21,315 nt of DNA from an uncultured Acidobacteriota bacterium (GCA_902826385.1 CADEEU010000018.1:1-21315), one strand, 5' to 3'; counted from the first letter of the stretch, positions 1 to 7,370 are shown. The notes: generated by a model not told the origin, from the letters alone. Program-made: numbers and translations.

Positions 1-991
1 CAGGCGATATTTCCTGATCGCCTATCCGAATCGGACCCTGGCGGGACAACAGCCGCCTCTCGTTCCTTCCGTCACTGTCGGCGATCCAAAGTGAACAATA
101 TTCGTCTGCTGTGCGAGGACAACGACGAAAAGAGATCAAAGTGCCGTTAGGTGAAACGCCGACCGAACCTTCAGCCTGGCTGATGATCTTCGTCGGAACA
201 CCACCAAAGAGAGACACTCGATATATGTCTGGCTGTATTCCGGCCGGCTGCGGCCGCGACACGCGGGCGAAGAAAAGGTTGCGGCCGTCCGGCGAGATCA
301 CCAAGTCAAAATACAGGTTTTCTGATGGCGGTATGATCTGAATGTTGGTCGAAGTTTCGATGTTTCTGAGCCAGACGCTTTGCTTGTTGTCTGTTGTATA
401 GGTGTAAACAACATTCTTACCATCGGGTGAGATGGCGGCAGTGTGAACCTTCCCGTCCACCGAAAGTTGTTCCGAACTGAACTCGGCTAACAAGACCGGG
501 GCCGTTTCTTCCGGGTCTCTGCCTTTCGCATACCACAGACCGCCGGCGATTGAGCCGACGACCAGCAGGGCGGCCGCCACGGCGAGCGCTTTCCGCAGAT
601 TCGAAGAACGGATGGTCTTTTCTTTAACATAAGTCGCCGCGCCAGGGTCGGATCCGTTTCCGTTGGCACTCTCGCGAACTTCCGCAATAAAACGGTATCC
701 TCGGCGCGGAACGGTTTCGATGAACCGCGGTCGTTGCGGTTCGTCACCGAGCACCTTTCTCAAAAGACTTACCGTGAAGGTCAGGTTTGCGTCTTCGACA
801 ATGCTGTCGGACCAAAGCGTTTCGATTAGCTGGTCCTTCTCGACAAGTCGTCCGGGATTCTCAACTAGTTTTACAAGCAACTGGAAGGTTTTTGGATTGA
901 CCGGAAGCCGCTCGCCGTTTCGCGAAAGTGCCTTTTCCCTAAGATCGAGGACGAAATCGCCAAATTCTAAGCTCTTGTTTTCCAATGACAT
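1..991 (-). CDS. Membrane-anchored winged-helix regulator with PD40/TolB-like propeller (partial, 3' end outside window)
   Basis: The frame is open from the ATG at 991-989 to the window edge, giving 330 residues with no stop. Residues about 5-105 form an OmpR/CadC-type winged helix: it opens EFGDFVLDLREKALSRNG, includes RLVEKDQLIETLWSD, and ends in the wing signature VPRRGYRFIAEV. A basic stretch (RSSNLRK) is followed by one hydrophobic segment at about 135-155 that fits a single transmembrane helix. After it come repeats of the type ISPDGKNVVY, ISPDGRNLFF and VSPNGTLISF, which are PD40/WD40-like blades as in TolB. The layout is ToxR/CadC-like: cytoplasmic DNA-binding head, membrane anchor, periplasmic propeller that could sense a ligand or protein. 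Such genes are common in Acidobacteriota. The target is unknown; three 11-bp-spaced hexamers just upstream suggest autoregulation. The C-terminal end is not in the window. Confidence 0.85.
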   Translation of the reverse strand, partial: MSLENKSLEFGDFVLDLREKALSRNGERLPVNPKTFQLLVKLVENPGRLVEKDQLIETLWSDSIVEDANLTFTVSLLRKVLGDEPQRPRFIETVPRRGYRFIAEVRESANGNGSDPGAATYVKEKTIRSSNLRKALAVAAALLVVGSIAGGLWYAKGRDPEETAPVLLAEFSSEQLSVDGKVHTAAISPDGKNVVYTYTTDNKQSVWLRNIETSTNIQIIPPSENLYFDLVISPDGRNLFFARVSRPQPAGIQPDIYRVSLFGGVPTKIISQAEGSVGVSPNGTLISFRRCPRTADEYCSLWIADSDGRNERRLLSRQGPIRIGDQEISP

Positions 992-1330
992 AAGCTCTTC
1001 TTAGAGTTTTCTTAGAAATCTCTTAGGGATTTCAAAGGCTTTCTATCGCAAAAAATTTCTACTGTTATGTTCAAACGTCGTATGTGCGAGTTTAGCACGA
1101 ATTTTACTAAGGATATTGGAAGGAAGTTTATCGCTGTCATATGTCGTTACGAGTGGTGGTTCGAAGACGAGAAAGGACTCGAATCGCCACCTCCAGCGGT
1201 GCTGCCAAACTGATTATGGCCGCGTCCATTAACGTCCGAAATCGAACATAAAAGGAGAAGCACTTTTGTTGGGAAGGGCGAGATACTGATTTGGCAAAAC
1301 TCGTCAAAGGTCGCCCGTGGGAGAAAAAGT
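992..1330. other. Intergenic region between divergent genes, with one bulged hairpin
   Basis: Apart from the 11-bp repeats at its left end, this 339-nt stretch holds one clear inverted repeat: GGTGGTTCGA at 1155-1164 pairs with TCGAA (1179-1183) and CCACC (1187-1191), leaving a 3-nt bulge. Part of the minus strand (about 1155-1225) resembles fragments of a tRNA but cannot fold as one. A ribosome-binding site, GGGAG at about 1319-1323, precedes the gene starting at 1331. No convincing ORF was seen here. Confidence 0.5.
999..1026 (-). promoter_or_regulatory. Three TCTTAG direct repeats with exact 11-bp period (candidate operator)
   Basis: TCTTAG occurs at 999-1004, 1010-1015 and 1021-1026, each start 11 bp from the next (CTAAGA on the coding strand of the downstream gene). 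A weaker fourth unit (TCAAAG) starts in register at 1032. OmpR/PhoB-type winged helices bind tandem direct repeats with an 11-bp period, and the adjacent gene encodes such a domain. The closest copy overlaps the ribosome-binding region of that gene, so binding could block its expression. The match of repeat and binder is inference. Confidence 0.55.
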
Positions 1331-2488
1331 ATGAGCGTTAAGATAAAGGAATATCATCGCACCTTTCTCCATTATCCAAGTCGGACCGGTCCTTCGATGA
1401 CCGAATATCTACAAAGCCTAAGCCGCGGCGGCGCGCCTCCCGTTCCGGGCACTCCTAAGCCTCGGGAAAACGTTCGGGACAGATACGTTGGCGTTTGCAC
1501 AGTGGCGAACACCACCAGGTATCACCATGCTCTCGAGATCGTTGGGTCGCAATTGAGAGAGACAACTATCCAGGAAAAAGGCGACCAGAAGTTCGATCAG
1601 TGGGCCACACCTTGGGAACGCACTTGGAGTCCGCTGACTCGGAACGGGAAAAAAGGATTATTGCCCGTTGTTGACGGCAACGCGATGGTGGTTGGTTACT
1701 CTGGACCGGTTTTATCAAGCGAGATGCTGATCGGCCGTGCTACCGGGTTAGCCTTAATATATACAGCCGAAGAGACGCTCAAATATCATCGGATGTTCGT
1801 CGGCGCCGCGTCGCTGCACTCGGCTCCTGAACTCAGTGTGTATGGCGATGGGTTGAACTATTATGCGGTCATGACGGATACGGACGGCGAGGTGACTTCA
1901 TTCCAGTTTGGTTTTAAAAACACCAATGGTTCCGCTGAGCCTACGTCCTTTCCCTTGCTTGGCTGGCTGAAGGCCTTACAAGGCGGATTGAAGATCTTCA
2001 TGTCGGTAAGGAACGGATCGCGTACAATCGGGCGACAACCCCCAAGTCCGCCGCCTGCACAACAACGAGCTCTGCCACCCGGTCGACCAGAACCGCCGTC
2101 CGGCCCTCCTACGAATCCGGGTCATGTTAAGCCGGGGAACCCAACGATGGGAGGCTCAACCTCAATCCCACAAGCCGCGCGTGGTAAGCCCAGGGCAGAG
2201 CTCGAGCGCAAAATCGAACTTGCGCGACAAAAGGCCGCACTCACACCGGCGACTCAGCCCGGCTTGCTCGAATCCATCAACATCGCTCGCCGACAGTTGG
2301 GTCTGCCTCCTTTATCGTCGGCAAAGTCGATCAGCGAGCTGCATTATCGGGCTCGGAACGCCAGGGCTTGTAAGGAGATCAATGACTGGTTGGGCGCCAA
2401 TCCCAATGCTTCCTGGGCCGAAAAGGTCGAACTAATGGATCGCATGTACAAACGCTGGCGCGTGAGTGGCCTGCCGGGCGACGGTTGA
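1331..2488 (+). CDS. Unrecognised two-domain protein with proline-rich linker
   Basis: 385 residues from an ATG with a good ribosome-binding site (GGGAG about 8 nt upstream). I do not recognise a family. Residues about 45-235 look like a compact globular domain with many aromatic residues. Residues about 236-282 are a low-complexity linker rich in Pro, with runs such as RQPPSPPPAQQRALPPG. Residues about 285-385 are charged and helical (RAELERKIELARQKAAL, then ASWAEKVELMDRMYKRW). There is no signal peptide or membrane segment. The gene lies 136 nt upstream of the start of a secreted-protein gene on the same strand, so the two may share a transcript. A globular domain, Pro-rich linker and terminal helical domain is a layout seen in secreted effectors and in scaffold proteins. 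Function is not assigned. Confidence 0.75.
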   Translation: MSVKIKEYHRTFLHYPSRTGPSMTEYLQSLSRGGAPPVPGTPKPRENVRDRYVGVCTVANTTRYHHALEIVGSQLRETTIQEKGDQKFDQWATPWERTWSPLTRNGKKGLLPVVDGNAMVVGYSGPVLSSEMLIGRATGLALIYTAEETLKYHRMFVGAASLHSAPELSVYGDGLNYYAVMTDTDGEVTSFQFGFKNTNGSAEPTSFPLLGWLKALQGGLKIFMSVRNGSRTIGRQPPSPPPAQQRALPPGRPEPPSGPPTNPGHVKPGNPTMGGSTSIPQAARGKPRAELERKIELARQKAALTPATQPGLLESINIARRQLGLPPLSSAKSISELHYRARNARACKEINDWLGANPNASWAEKVELMDRMYKRWRVSGLPGDG

Positions 2489-2624
2489 TCTCTGGCTCGA
2501 CCAGGTTGATGAAAACGAAATGGCAGCGTTTTCCCTAATTCGGTTTGAAGGCACGACCTTCTTACAGTTGAATCAGATTTTTGTCGGGCCGACCAGCGGC
2601 GGATTTGAGGAGAGACACATAACG

Positions 2625-3851
2625 ATGTACAAGACTGCAATACTGATCGCGGCGGCAGCAATCTATTTTGTCGTTAGCCAGCCTGCATTTTCACAGATCA
2701 CGATAAATCTTCCGAAGGTGCCAAAGATAGGCAAACCGAAAACCGATTCCGGCAAAGGTGTTGACGGCCCGGGACCGAGCGGGAATACAACGCCAATCGA
2801 AAGCGCCCAAACCCAGCCGACGATTGTTAAGGACTCGGTTCAAATCAGAGCTTTTACTTTCAGCGTCTACCGAAACAACACTGATATGTGGAGCTGGGTG
2901 CCGGATATGAAGTACAGCGTCAACGGCCCCGTTGCAAGCGGCAGCCGGTTATATGTCGAATTCACGATGCCTGGCGGCGGGCCGTGGATAAAACTCGATT
3001 GCGCGACCGAACCGACGCAGGCGGGTTATTCGATGAAGACTGCGTGCGGTGGGCGGCAGATACCCGAAGATAAAGGAAGCATCTACACCGGATCGGTCAG
3101 CTTTTCGATAAAACTCGCTGATGAACTAGCCGGCAGCGAAACTACTCTCTTCAGCGGAAAGATGCAGGTAGGCAAAGCCCGCTCGAATGAAGCGGGTCCG
3201 AAGGCAGCAAACCATTTCGTCTATTACGTCGATCATGATTGGAACCTGCCCATCGGTTACGTTTTTTATGAGCGCAACGATAACTGGAACGAGGGCGATC
3301 CGATGAGATGGAGCAAGCCGAGTTTCAACATCGCCTTCTGGACCCGCGGTGAGCAGCAGGGCTTTGCCGAGCCGCACCTGTTCTACAACGGCAAGGAAGT
3401 CGGCAAGCTGTACAACGATGGCCGCGAGGTCGGCACGCCCAACTGCAGCACGCTGGAAGCCGAGAACAACGTCACGCACCTGACCACGCCGGACGCCCCG
3501 ACATTCAAGTGGACACGGTGGAAGTGCACTTTTTACAACGTCATTCCGTGGAACAAGTCGCGCGACAAGAACGAAACAATGTTCGGCCGTCTCCACCTTT
3601 TCAGCGAGAACCCCGGCGAATACGAAGTGAAAGTCTTGCGCAACGGCCGCCTGATTCGCTCGTTCCGGTTCGCGGTCGACGCAGCAGGAAAGTTGGTGGA
3701 CAATCGCATTGCCGCTGCCAACCGATTAGGCAGCGACCGGATGATTGTGCCGGTGCAGGTGATCGGGGATATGGACGGCCAATGGAACCGCACGGCATGG
3801 AAAACAGATGCTTTCTACGGAAATCCGCTGACCGGTTTTGCGGTGCCATAA
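2625..3851 (+). CDS. Secreted protein of unknown function
   Basis: The frame is open from 2466, but I place the start at the ATG at 2625. It is preceded by AGGAG at about 2609 and opens a typical signal peptide (MYKTAILIAAAAIYFVVSQ, then PAFSQ), with cleavage likely after AFSQ. The protein is 408 residues before cleavage. A Pro/Gly/Lys-rich spacer (about 25-65) is followed by a body rich in beta strand, aromatics and Gly, with cysteines in pairs (for example LDCATEPTQAGYSMKTACGG) that could form disulfides outside the cytoplasm. The C-terminal part contains a segment like GEYEVKVLRNGRLIRSFRF, resembling an immunoglobulin-like beta sandwich. No catalytic motif was recognised. It is probably periplasmic, surface-attached or released. 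It follows the unrecognised gene ending at 2488 and may act with it. Confidence 0.75.
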   Translation: MYKTAILIAAAAIYFVVSQPAFSQITINLPKVPKIGKPKTDSGKGVDGPGPSGNTTPIESAQTQPTIVKDSVQIRAFTFSVYRNNTDMWSWVPDMKYSVNGPVASGSRLYVEFTMPGGGPWIKLDCATEPTQAGYSMKTACGGRQIPEDKGSIYTGSVSFSIKLADELAGSETTLFSGKMQVGKARSNEAGPKAANHFVYYVDHDWNLPIGYVFYERNDNWNEGDPMRWSKPSFNIAFWTRGEQQGFAEPHLFYNGKEVGKLYNDGREVGTPNCSTLEAENNVTHLTTPDAPTFKWTRWKCTFYNVIPWNKSRDKNETMFGRLHLFSENPGEYEVKVLRNGRLIRSFRFAVDAAGKLVDNRIAAANRLGSDRMIVPVQVIGDMDGQWNRTAWKTDAFYGNPLTGFAVP

Positions 3852-3913
3852 GACCCGGCGCGGCGGGAAATCAAGACGGGCGATCTATCCCGCGTGGGAA
3901 CTCTAGAGAAAAA

Positions 3914-4207
3914 CTACAGGTCCTCTTTTTCCATCAAACGGTCAAAAAAGTCGTCATCTCGCTTTTTGGTGAGTAGGGCTTCGGCGAGTTCGTAGAGTGG
4001 GGTTGGCATCGAGTCTGCTTCGACTTGCTCGTCCGATTCGCCGGATTCCGGGTAGCTTTCGTAGAATTCGACCTCAGCCGCGCAGAATTCGCAAACGGCA
4101 AGGTGCTGCCTGACACCGGCGCCTTCGCTTAGCGGCATATCGCCGACCTGAAACGCAAGCAGGTCTTCCGACGTAGGACAATCTTCGCTTTTACAGAACT
4201 TTGCCAT
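3914..4207 (-). CDS. Small HC2-type zinc-finger protein, anti-sigma-like
   Basis: 97 residues. The N-terminal half has the zinc-binding pattern of the zf-HC2/anti-sigma family: EDLLAFQVGDMPLSEGAGV followed by H35-x3-C39-x2-C42 (HLAVCEFC). Two further cysteines sit at positions 5 and 10. The C-terminal half is acidic and has no transmembrane segment, so the protein is soluble, unlike many membrane-bound anti-sigma factors. A GGGGAAAGG stretch about 13 nt upstream of the ATG can serve as ribosome-binding site. It is transcribed away from the sigma-like gene at 4760. A divergent zinc-finger/sigma pair suggests a regulator and its partner, but this is inference from position and motif. It converges with the secreted-protein gene ending at 3851. 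Confidence 0.7.
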   Translation of the reverse strand: MAKFCKSEDCPTSEDLLAFQVGDMPLSEGAGVRQHLAVCEFCAAEVEFYESYPESGESDEQVEADSMPTPLYELAEALLTKKRDDDFFDRLMEKEDL

Positions 4208-4369
4208 TTATTTATAAATACACCTTTCCCCAGGCTATTTTAACATTGTTTCACGCTTCTAAGCGCGCTTCGATAGCCGTTAAAGAGCATTCACCTCTAT
4301 ATTTAAAAAGAAATCTGTAATGCCCAAGTCGTTCCAAAAGCGCCTAAAGATTTCTTTCGTATTTTGAAA

Positions 4370-4383
4370 ATCGTCCGGACGAT
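4370..4383. promoter_or_regulatory. Perfect 14-bp palindrome, possible operator
   Basis: ATCGTCCGGACGAT is identical to its reverse complement and lies between the divergent zinc-finger and sigma-like genes, 163 nt from one start and 376 nt from the other. There is no T-run, so it is not a terminator. It could bind a dimeric regulator; chance occurrence is also possible. Confidence 0.3.
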
Positions 4384-4451
4384 CACTCTCATTACCTCCT
4401 TAAAAGGCGTATTTACAATACTTATCCAGACTGTTTAGTAACTATACAAAG

Positions 4452-4574
4452 ATGCAAAAACTTGTTGCTCATTTTCGGGAATATTGCTACTATCTAAATG
4501 TGGGCAGTGAGGTCTGGATCCTCAATGCTGCCGACAGTCAAGTTACCGCGAGCTCGGCGGCACAGCTTAGTTAA
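4452..4574 (+). CDS. Possible small ORF of 40 codons
   Basis: An ATG at 4452 opens 40 codons ending in TAA at 4572-4574. The peptide begins MQKLVAHFREYCYYLNVGSE and continues VWILNAADSQVTASSAAQLS, a protein-like composition. There is no clear ribosome-binding site. The frame is open upstream to 4404 without another ATG, so it could be a real small protein, a degraded remnant, or chance. No family recognised. Confidence 0.25.
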   Translation: MQKLVAHFREYCYYLNVGSEVWILNAADSQVTASSAAQLS

Positions 4575-4626
4575 ATTTCTATCTACTACCCAACTTGCAT
4601 ATCTTAAGTAAACGCTAGGTTTACTG

Positions 4627-4645
4627 TTTTCCGGATTTCGGAAAA
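4627..4645. promoter_or_regulatory. 7-bp inverted repeat upstream of the sigma-like gene
   Basis: TTTTCCG and CGGAAAA pair around a 5-nt loop (GATTT), 114 nt before the ATG at 4760. It may be an operator or a leader hairpin. It has no following T-run of its own. Confidence 0.3.
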
Positions 4646-4759
4646 GATCGGCGTGTCTGCGAAACTTCCCCGCTGTTTTGCCATCATCGGTCGAGAAATT
4701 CGGGTGGGTTCGGCACCCTCAAAACTCGCCGGTTCACCGCAAAGCAAGGCTCAATTTTT

Positions 4760-5911
4760 ATGAAGGCACTCAAAACAGAGGAAACCGTTGCCAAACCGGT
4801 CCAGACCCGGCAGCACAAGGTTGGCAAATGGAACGACAGCCTCAAGTCGTCCGACGTCAACCAGATCTGGATCGAACTGCACCGAATTGTATCGTCGCAC
4901 CCACTGGTGCGGGCATCGAAACGTGCCGGTTTCCTGGTCGAAGAAGGGAAGTACAACGCATATACCGATCTTACGCAGGAGCTTTTCGTTGCTCTTCTTA
5001 GTAAGGAGAGGTTCCAGCATTACATCGACACCGGCATGTCCGATGCCGAGGTCGAGGCCGAGATCAGCCAGATCGAGCTGACCAACATGCTCACGGCCGA
5101 GCTCCGCAAGCGTTATCCCGAATCCTACCGTCTCGCCCGCCGCATCTCGACTCTCATCCAATCCAGCCCCACCTTTAAAAGATTCGACAACATCAACAAT
5201 CCTGAAGCCCATCGCCGCCTCGCCGATCGACTTTACGGCCTGACCGAATGGAAGATCCAAAAGATGCACCGCGACGTTCAGGAAATGCACGAGCGTGTAA
5301 AGGTCGTGGCGTTTCACAACCGAGACACCCGCATGGTCGGATGCACCGGCGATGCCCAGATCGTCATCAGCAACGTCGAGCTTGAAAAGCTGATAATTCG
5401 CGTTTTCAAAGCGATCGATTCGCCGGTCGATGTGCGGTCGCTGCGGTCGTTTGTGATGTCGCGGCTTCCGATCATGGACATCCATCTCGTCCCGGTCGGT
5501 GGTTCGGGCGACAGTGACGACGAAGACAAAATGTCGTTCGAGATCCCGGACACGCGCGAAACGCCGGAAGAAGATTTCCTTCGCAACGAGGCCGAAACCG
5601 AAGCGGCGACGTTCGTCGATGGCTTCCTCGCAAACCTGCACAAATCGGTTCGCGGCAAAGCGAAACAGTACGACCGAATGATCAGCGTCCTCTGGCACTG
5701 CTACTTGGTATCGAACGGCGGCACCCAACTCGAAGTAGCCGAAATGCTCGGCGTATCCGACTCGCTCGTCTCCGATTACCGCAAACGCATCGAGGCCAAC
5801 CTCCAACAACTTTCCTTCGACAGCGTCAACGAAGCCCGCCAATTCGAAAAAGCCCTAAAACGCCGCGTCAAGACGATACTGACGGAAGTAAAAGAACACA
5901 TCGCCGCCTAA
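4760..5911 (+). CDS. Divergent sigma-70-like regulatory protein
   Basis: 383 residues. Residues about 65-120 recall sigma region 2: YTDLTQELFVALLSKERFQH is close to the D-L-T-Q-E-x-F-L motif of sigma-70 family members, followed by a long charged helix. Residues about 322-347 form a helix-turn-helix like sigma region 4 (GTQLEVAEMLGVSDSLVSDY), after a helical segment. The middle (about 125-290) is longer than in ECF sigmas and contains an acidic linker (GDSDDEDKMSFEIPDTRETPEED), so this is not a standard ECF factor. It may be a group-specific sigma or a sigma-derived DNA-binding protein. The ribosome-binding site is weak (CAAGG about 13 nt upstream). It is divergent from an HC2 zinc-finger gene that could encode its partner. 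A strong terminator follows 25 nt after the stop. Confidence 0.6.
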   Translation: MKALKTEETVAKPVQTRQHKVGKWNDSLKSSDVNQIWIELHRIVSSHPLVRASKRAGFLVEEGKYNAYTDLTQELFVALLSKERFQHYIDTGMSDAEVEAEISQIELTNMLTAELRKRYPESYRLARRISTLIQSSPTFKRFDNINNPEAHRRLADRLYGLTEWKIQKMHRDVQEMHERVKVVAFHNRDTRMVGCTGDAQIVISNVELEKLIIRVFKAIDSPVDVRSLRSFVMSRLPIMDIHLVPVGGSGDSDDEDKMSFEIPDTRETPEEDFLRNEAETEAATFVDGFLANLHKSVRGKAKQYDRMISVLWHCYLVSNGGTQLEVAEMLGVSDSLVSDYRKRIEANLQQLSFDSVNEARQFEKALKRRVKTILTEVKEHIAA

Positions 5912-5936
5912 TCTGTTTTCACTAAATTGTAAGAGG

Positions 5937-5964
5937 CCGTCTCGACCCGAGGCGGTTTTTTTTT
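5937..5964 (+). terminator. Rho-independent terminator after the sigma-like gene
   Basis: CCGTCTCG (5937-5944) pairs with CGAGGCGG (5948-5955) with one G-T pair, loop ACC, followed by nine T residues (5956-5964). Confidence 0.85.
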
Positions 5965-6035
5965 GTTCGATCGTCAAAATAACGAACGGCGAGTTCTTCG
6001 GCAGACCGGAGTTCCCAGAAGGCTGTTCGCCACTG

Positions 6036-6117
6036 AAGGCAGAACCGCCCACGTGAGTGGGTGGCGGGTACGCGTCTTTGGACTCAACGCTACTCCACCT
6101 TCAGGCGGTTCTGCCTT
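6036..6117. repeat. REP-like intergenic inverted-repeat element
   Basis: The arms AAGGCAGAACCGCC (6036-6049) and GGCGGTTCTGCCTT (6104-6117) are perfect 14-bp inverted repeats. Inside each end lies a smaller imperfect hairpin: GCCCAC/GTGGGT around GTGA next to the left arm, and CCACCT/AGGCGG around TC overlapping the right arm. The element lies between a terminator and the 3' end of rhuM and has no ORF. The structure of two hairpins enclosed by longer arms resembles dispersed REP/BIME-type elements. Copy number elsewhere in the genome cannot be seen here. Confidence 0.6.
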
Positions 6118-6212
6118 GTCCTTGAACGCCTGTGACATGACACCCAAGCCGAGACGATGCCTTGAGAAATAGGTTTCAAAGCATTTGTAAACGTTGTTTA
6201 GGAATCGCTTAC

Positions 6213-6235
6213 GCGACGGGATAATTCTGCATCAG
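6213..6235. repeat. Direct repeat copy 1, beyond the rhuM stop
   Basis: GCGA followed after 5 nt by TAATTCTGCATCAG (6222-6235). A near-identical copy (GCGA, 6 nt, TAATTCTACATCAG) lies at 7261-7284, just before the rhuM start. The 14-bp core has a single mismatch. Confidence 0.5.
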
Positions 6236-6246
6236 TCCGGGATAAA

Positions 6247-7257
6247 TTATTTGGCCTTATGTCGCTTTTTTTGGGTCAACTGCTTTTCCGCTTGTTCGAT
6301 CTGTTTGATAAAGTCTCCTTCGACTTTGCTTAGATCGTTCTTGTGGTTTTCTTTGTACCTGCTGTATTCCAGGGCCGCTTTTTTGAGGGCCTGATCGTGG
6401 CTTACGGTGCCTGAGTTGTCAAGGACCTCGTTTCCGGCCATTCGCAGGAAGTCGTCGAGGCGGTGGCTCCAGTCTTTCATGTACATCGGCTTGCGGTTCA
6501 ACGCCTGGAGCTCCGCGAATTCGAGATAGGCCGTGACGATGCGATTGAGAATGTTCAGCTCGTTTTCAGTTAGGTAGTTTTTTGCGATCTCGACTTCCTG
6601 TTTTGTCGGCTTTTTGCCCTTAAAATTGGTAAGGCCGAGATTCGGCTTTGCCGCGTCGAGTCGTTTGTAGATCACCTCAGCGGCAGTGTTTCCGTGGGCG
6701 GCCCAATGCATTTTGTTTTGCACGGTCTGGAAAAATGTTATGGCCAATTCGGACTTTGGGTCGTAATCGACGCTGGTCGAATAGATGTCCAGCACTTTTC
6801 GCCAAAAGACTTTCTCCGACGAACGAATGTCGCGGATGTGGTCGAGCAGCTCGTCGAAATAGCTTCCGCCGCCGGCCTCCTTCAACCGTTCGTCATTAAG
6901 AGTAAAGCCCTTGACGATATATTCGCGAAGCCGCTGTGTTGCCCACTGTCGAAACCTCGTTCCCTGAAGACTTTTGACTCTATATCCCACCGAAATAATA
7001 ACGTCGAGGTTGTAGAAAGCTGTATCGTAAGATTTCCCGTCGGCCGCAGTTGTTCGGAAATTCCGAACAACTGAAGCGAAATCTAGTTCGCCTTCTTCGA
7101 AAATATTCGAGATATGCTCGCTGATCGTCGATTTTGCCTTTTGAAACAGCTCTACAAGCTGTGCCTGCGTCAGCCAAACGGTCTCGTCCTCGAGCCGCGT
7201 TTCGATCCGCGTCCTGCCGTCCTCTGATTGATATAGGATCAGTTCACCCTTATTCAT
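6247..7257 (-). CDS. rhuM: RhuM family protein
   Basis: 336 residues, the usual length of the virulence RhuM family (Pfam Virulence_RhuM), named after a Salmonella pathogenicity-island gene whose biochemical role is unclear. Near the N-terminus, ETVWLTQAQLVELFQKAK followed by STISEHISNIFEEGEL forms a helix-turn-helix-like element. Then comes the family core TAFYNLDVIISVGYRVKS, RFRQWATQRLREYIVKGF and LNDERLKEAGGGSYFDEL, and an all-helical C-terminal half ending in a Lys-rich tail. It is probably a soluble, DNA-binding or nucleic-acid-associated protein. In other genomes rhuM is typically found singly in islands and near phage or defence genes. Here it is alone between two copies of a short direct repeat and next to a REP-like element, which suggests an acquired cassette. 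No strong ribosome-binding site is seen before the ATG. Confidence 0.85.
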   Translation of the reverse strand: MNKGELILYQSEDGRTRIETRLEDETVWLTQAQLVELFQKAKSTISEHISNIFEEGELDFASVVRNFRTTAADGKSYDTAFYNLDVIISVGYRVKSLQGTRFRQWATQRLREYIVKGFTLNDERLKEAGGGSYFDELLDHIRDIRSSEKVFWRKVLDIYSTSVDYDPKSELAITFFQTVQNKMHWAAHGNTAAEVIYKRLDAAKPNLGLTNFKGKKPTKQEVEIAKNYLTENELNILNRIVTAYLEFAELQALNRKPMYMKDWSHRLDDFLRMAGNEVLDNSGTVSHDQALKKAALEYSRYKENHKNDLSKVEGDFIKQIEQAEKQLTQKKRHKAK

Positions 7258-7260
7258 GAT

Positions 7261-7284
7261 GCGATTGGAGTAATTCTACATCAG
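7261..7284. repeat. Direct repeat copy 2, immediately upstream of the rhuM start
   Basis: GCGA, 6 nt, then TAATTCTACATCAG (7271-7284), matching the copy at 6213-6235. It lies 3 nt upstream of the rhuM start codon and so occupies its 5' leader. Confidence 0.5.
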
Positions 7285-7370
7285 CCTGCTGGGCGGATTA
7301 AAACCATCGGCTGCTTTCGGTTAGAAGATATGACGGTGGGTTGGAATGGTTGGAGTACGAACGTGGGTCA

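Larger units (their letters stand above)
4208..4759. other. Long intergenic region between divergent genes, with two short palindromes
   Basis: This 552-nt stretch is AT-richer than its flanks. It contains a perfect 14-bp palindrome, ATCGTCCGGACGAT, at 4370-4383, and a 7-bp hairpin TTTTCCG/CGGAAAA at 4627-4645. A possible 40-codon ORF at 4452-4574 is listed separately. Promoters for both flanking genes must lie here, but I cannot assign clear -35/-10 pairs. Confidence 0.5.

Noticed and set aside
1155..1225. tRNA-like sequence on the minus strand (D-arm-like and T-loop-like strings, ends in CCACCA)
   Set aside because: The T-stem does not pair, the acceptor halves do not match each other and no anticodon arm of correct shape can be formed. 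At most a decayed tRNA fragment; chance is as likely.
3863..3893. GCGGGA/TCCCGC inverted repeat in the gap between convergent genes
   Set aside because: Only 6 bp with a long loop and no T-run on either strand; too weak for a terminator call.
4751..5842. Long minus-strand ORF of 363 codons
   Set aside because: Lies antisense to the sigma-like gene, which has recognisable motifs; it reflects codon bias of the real gene.
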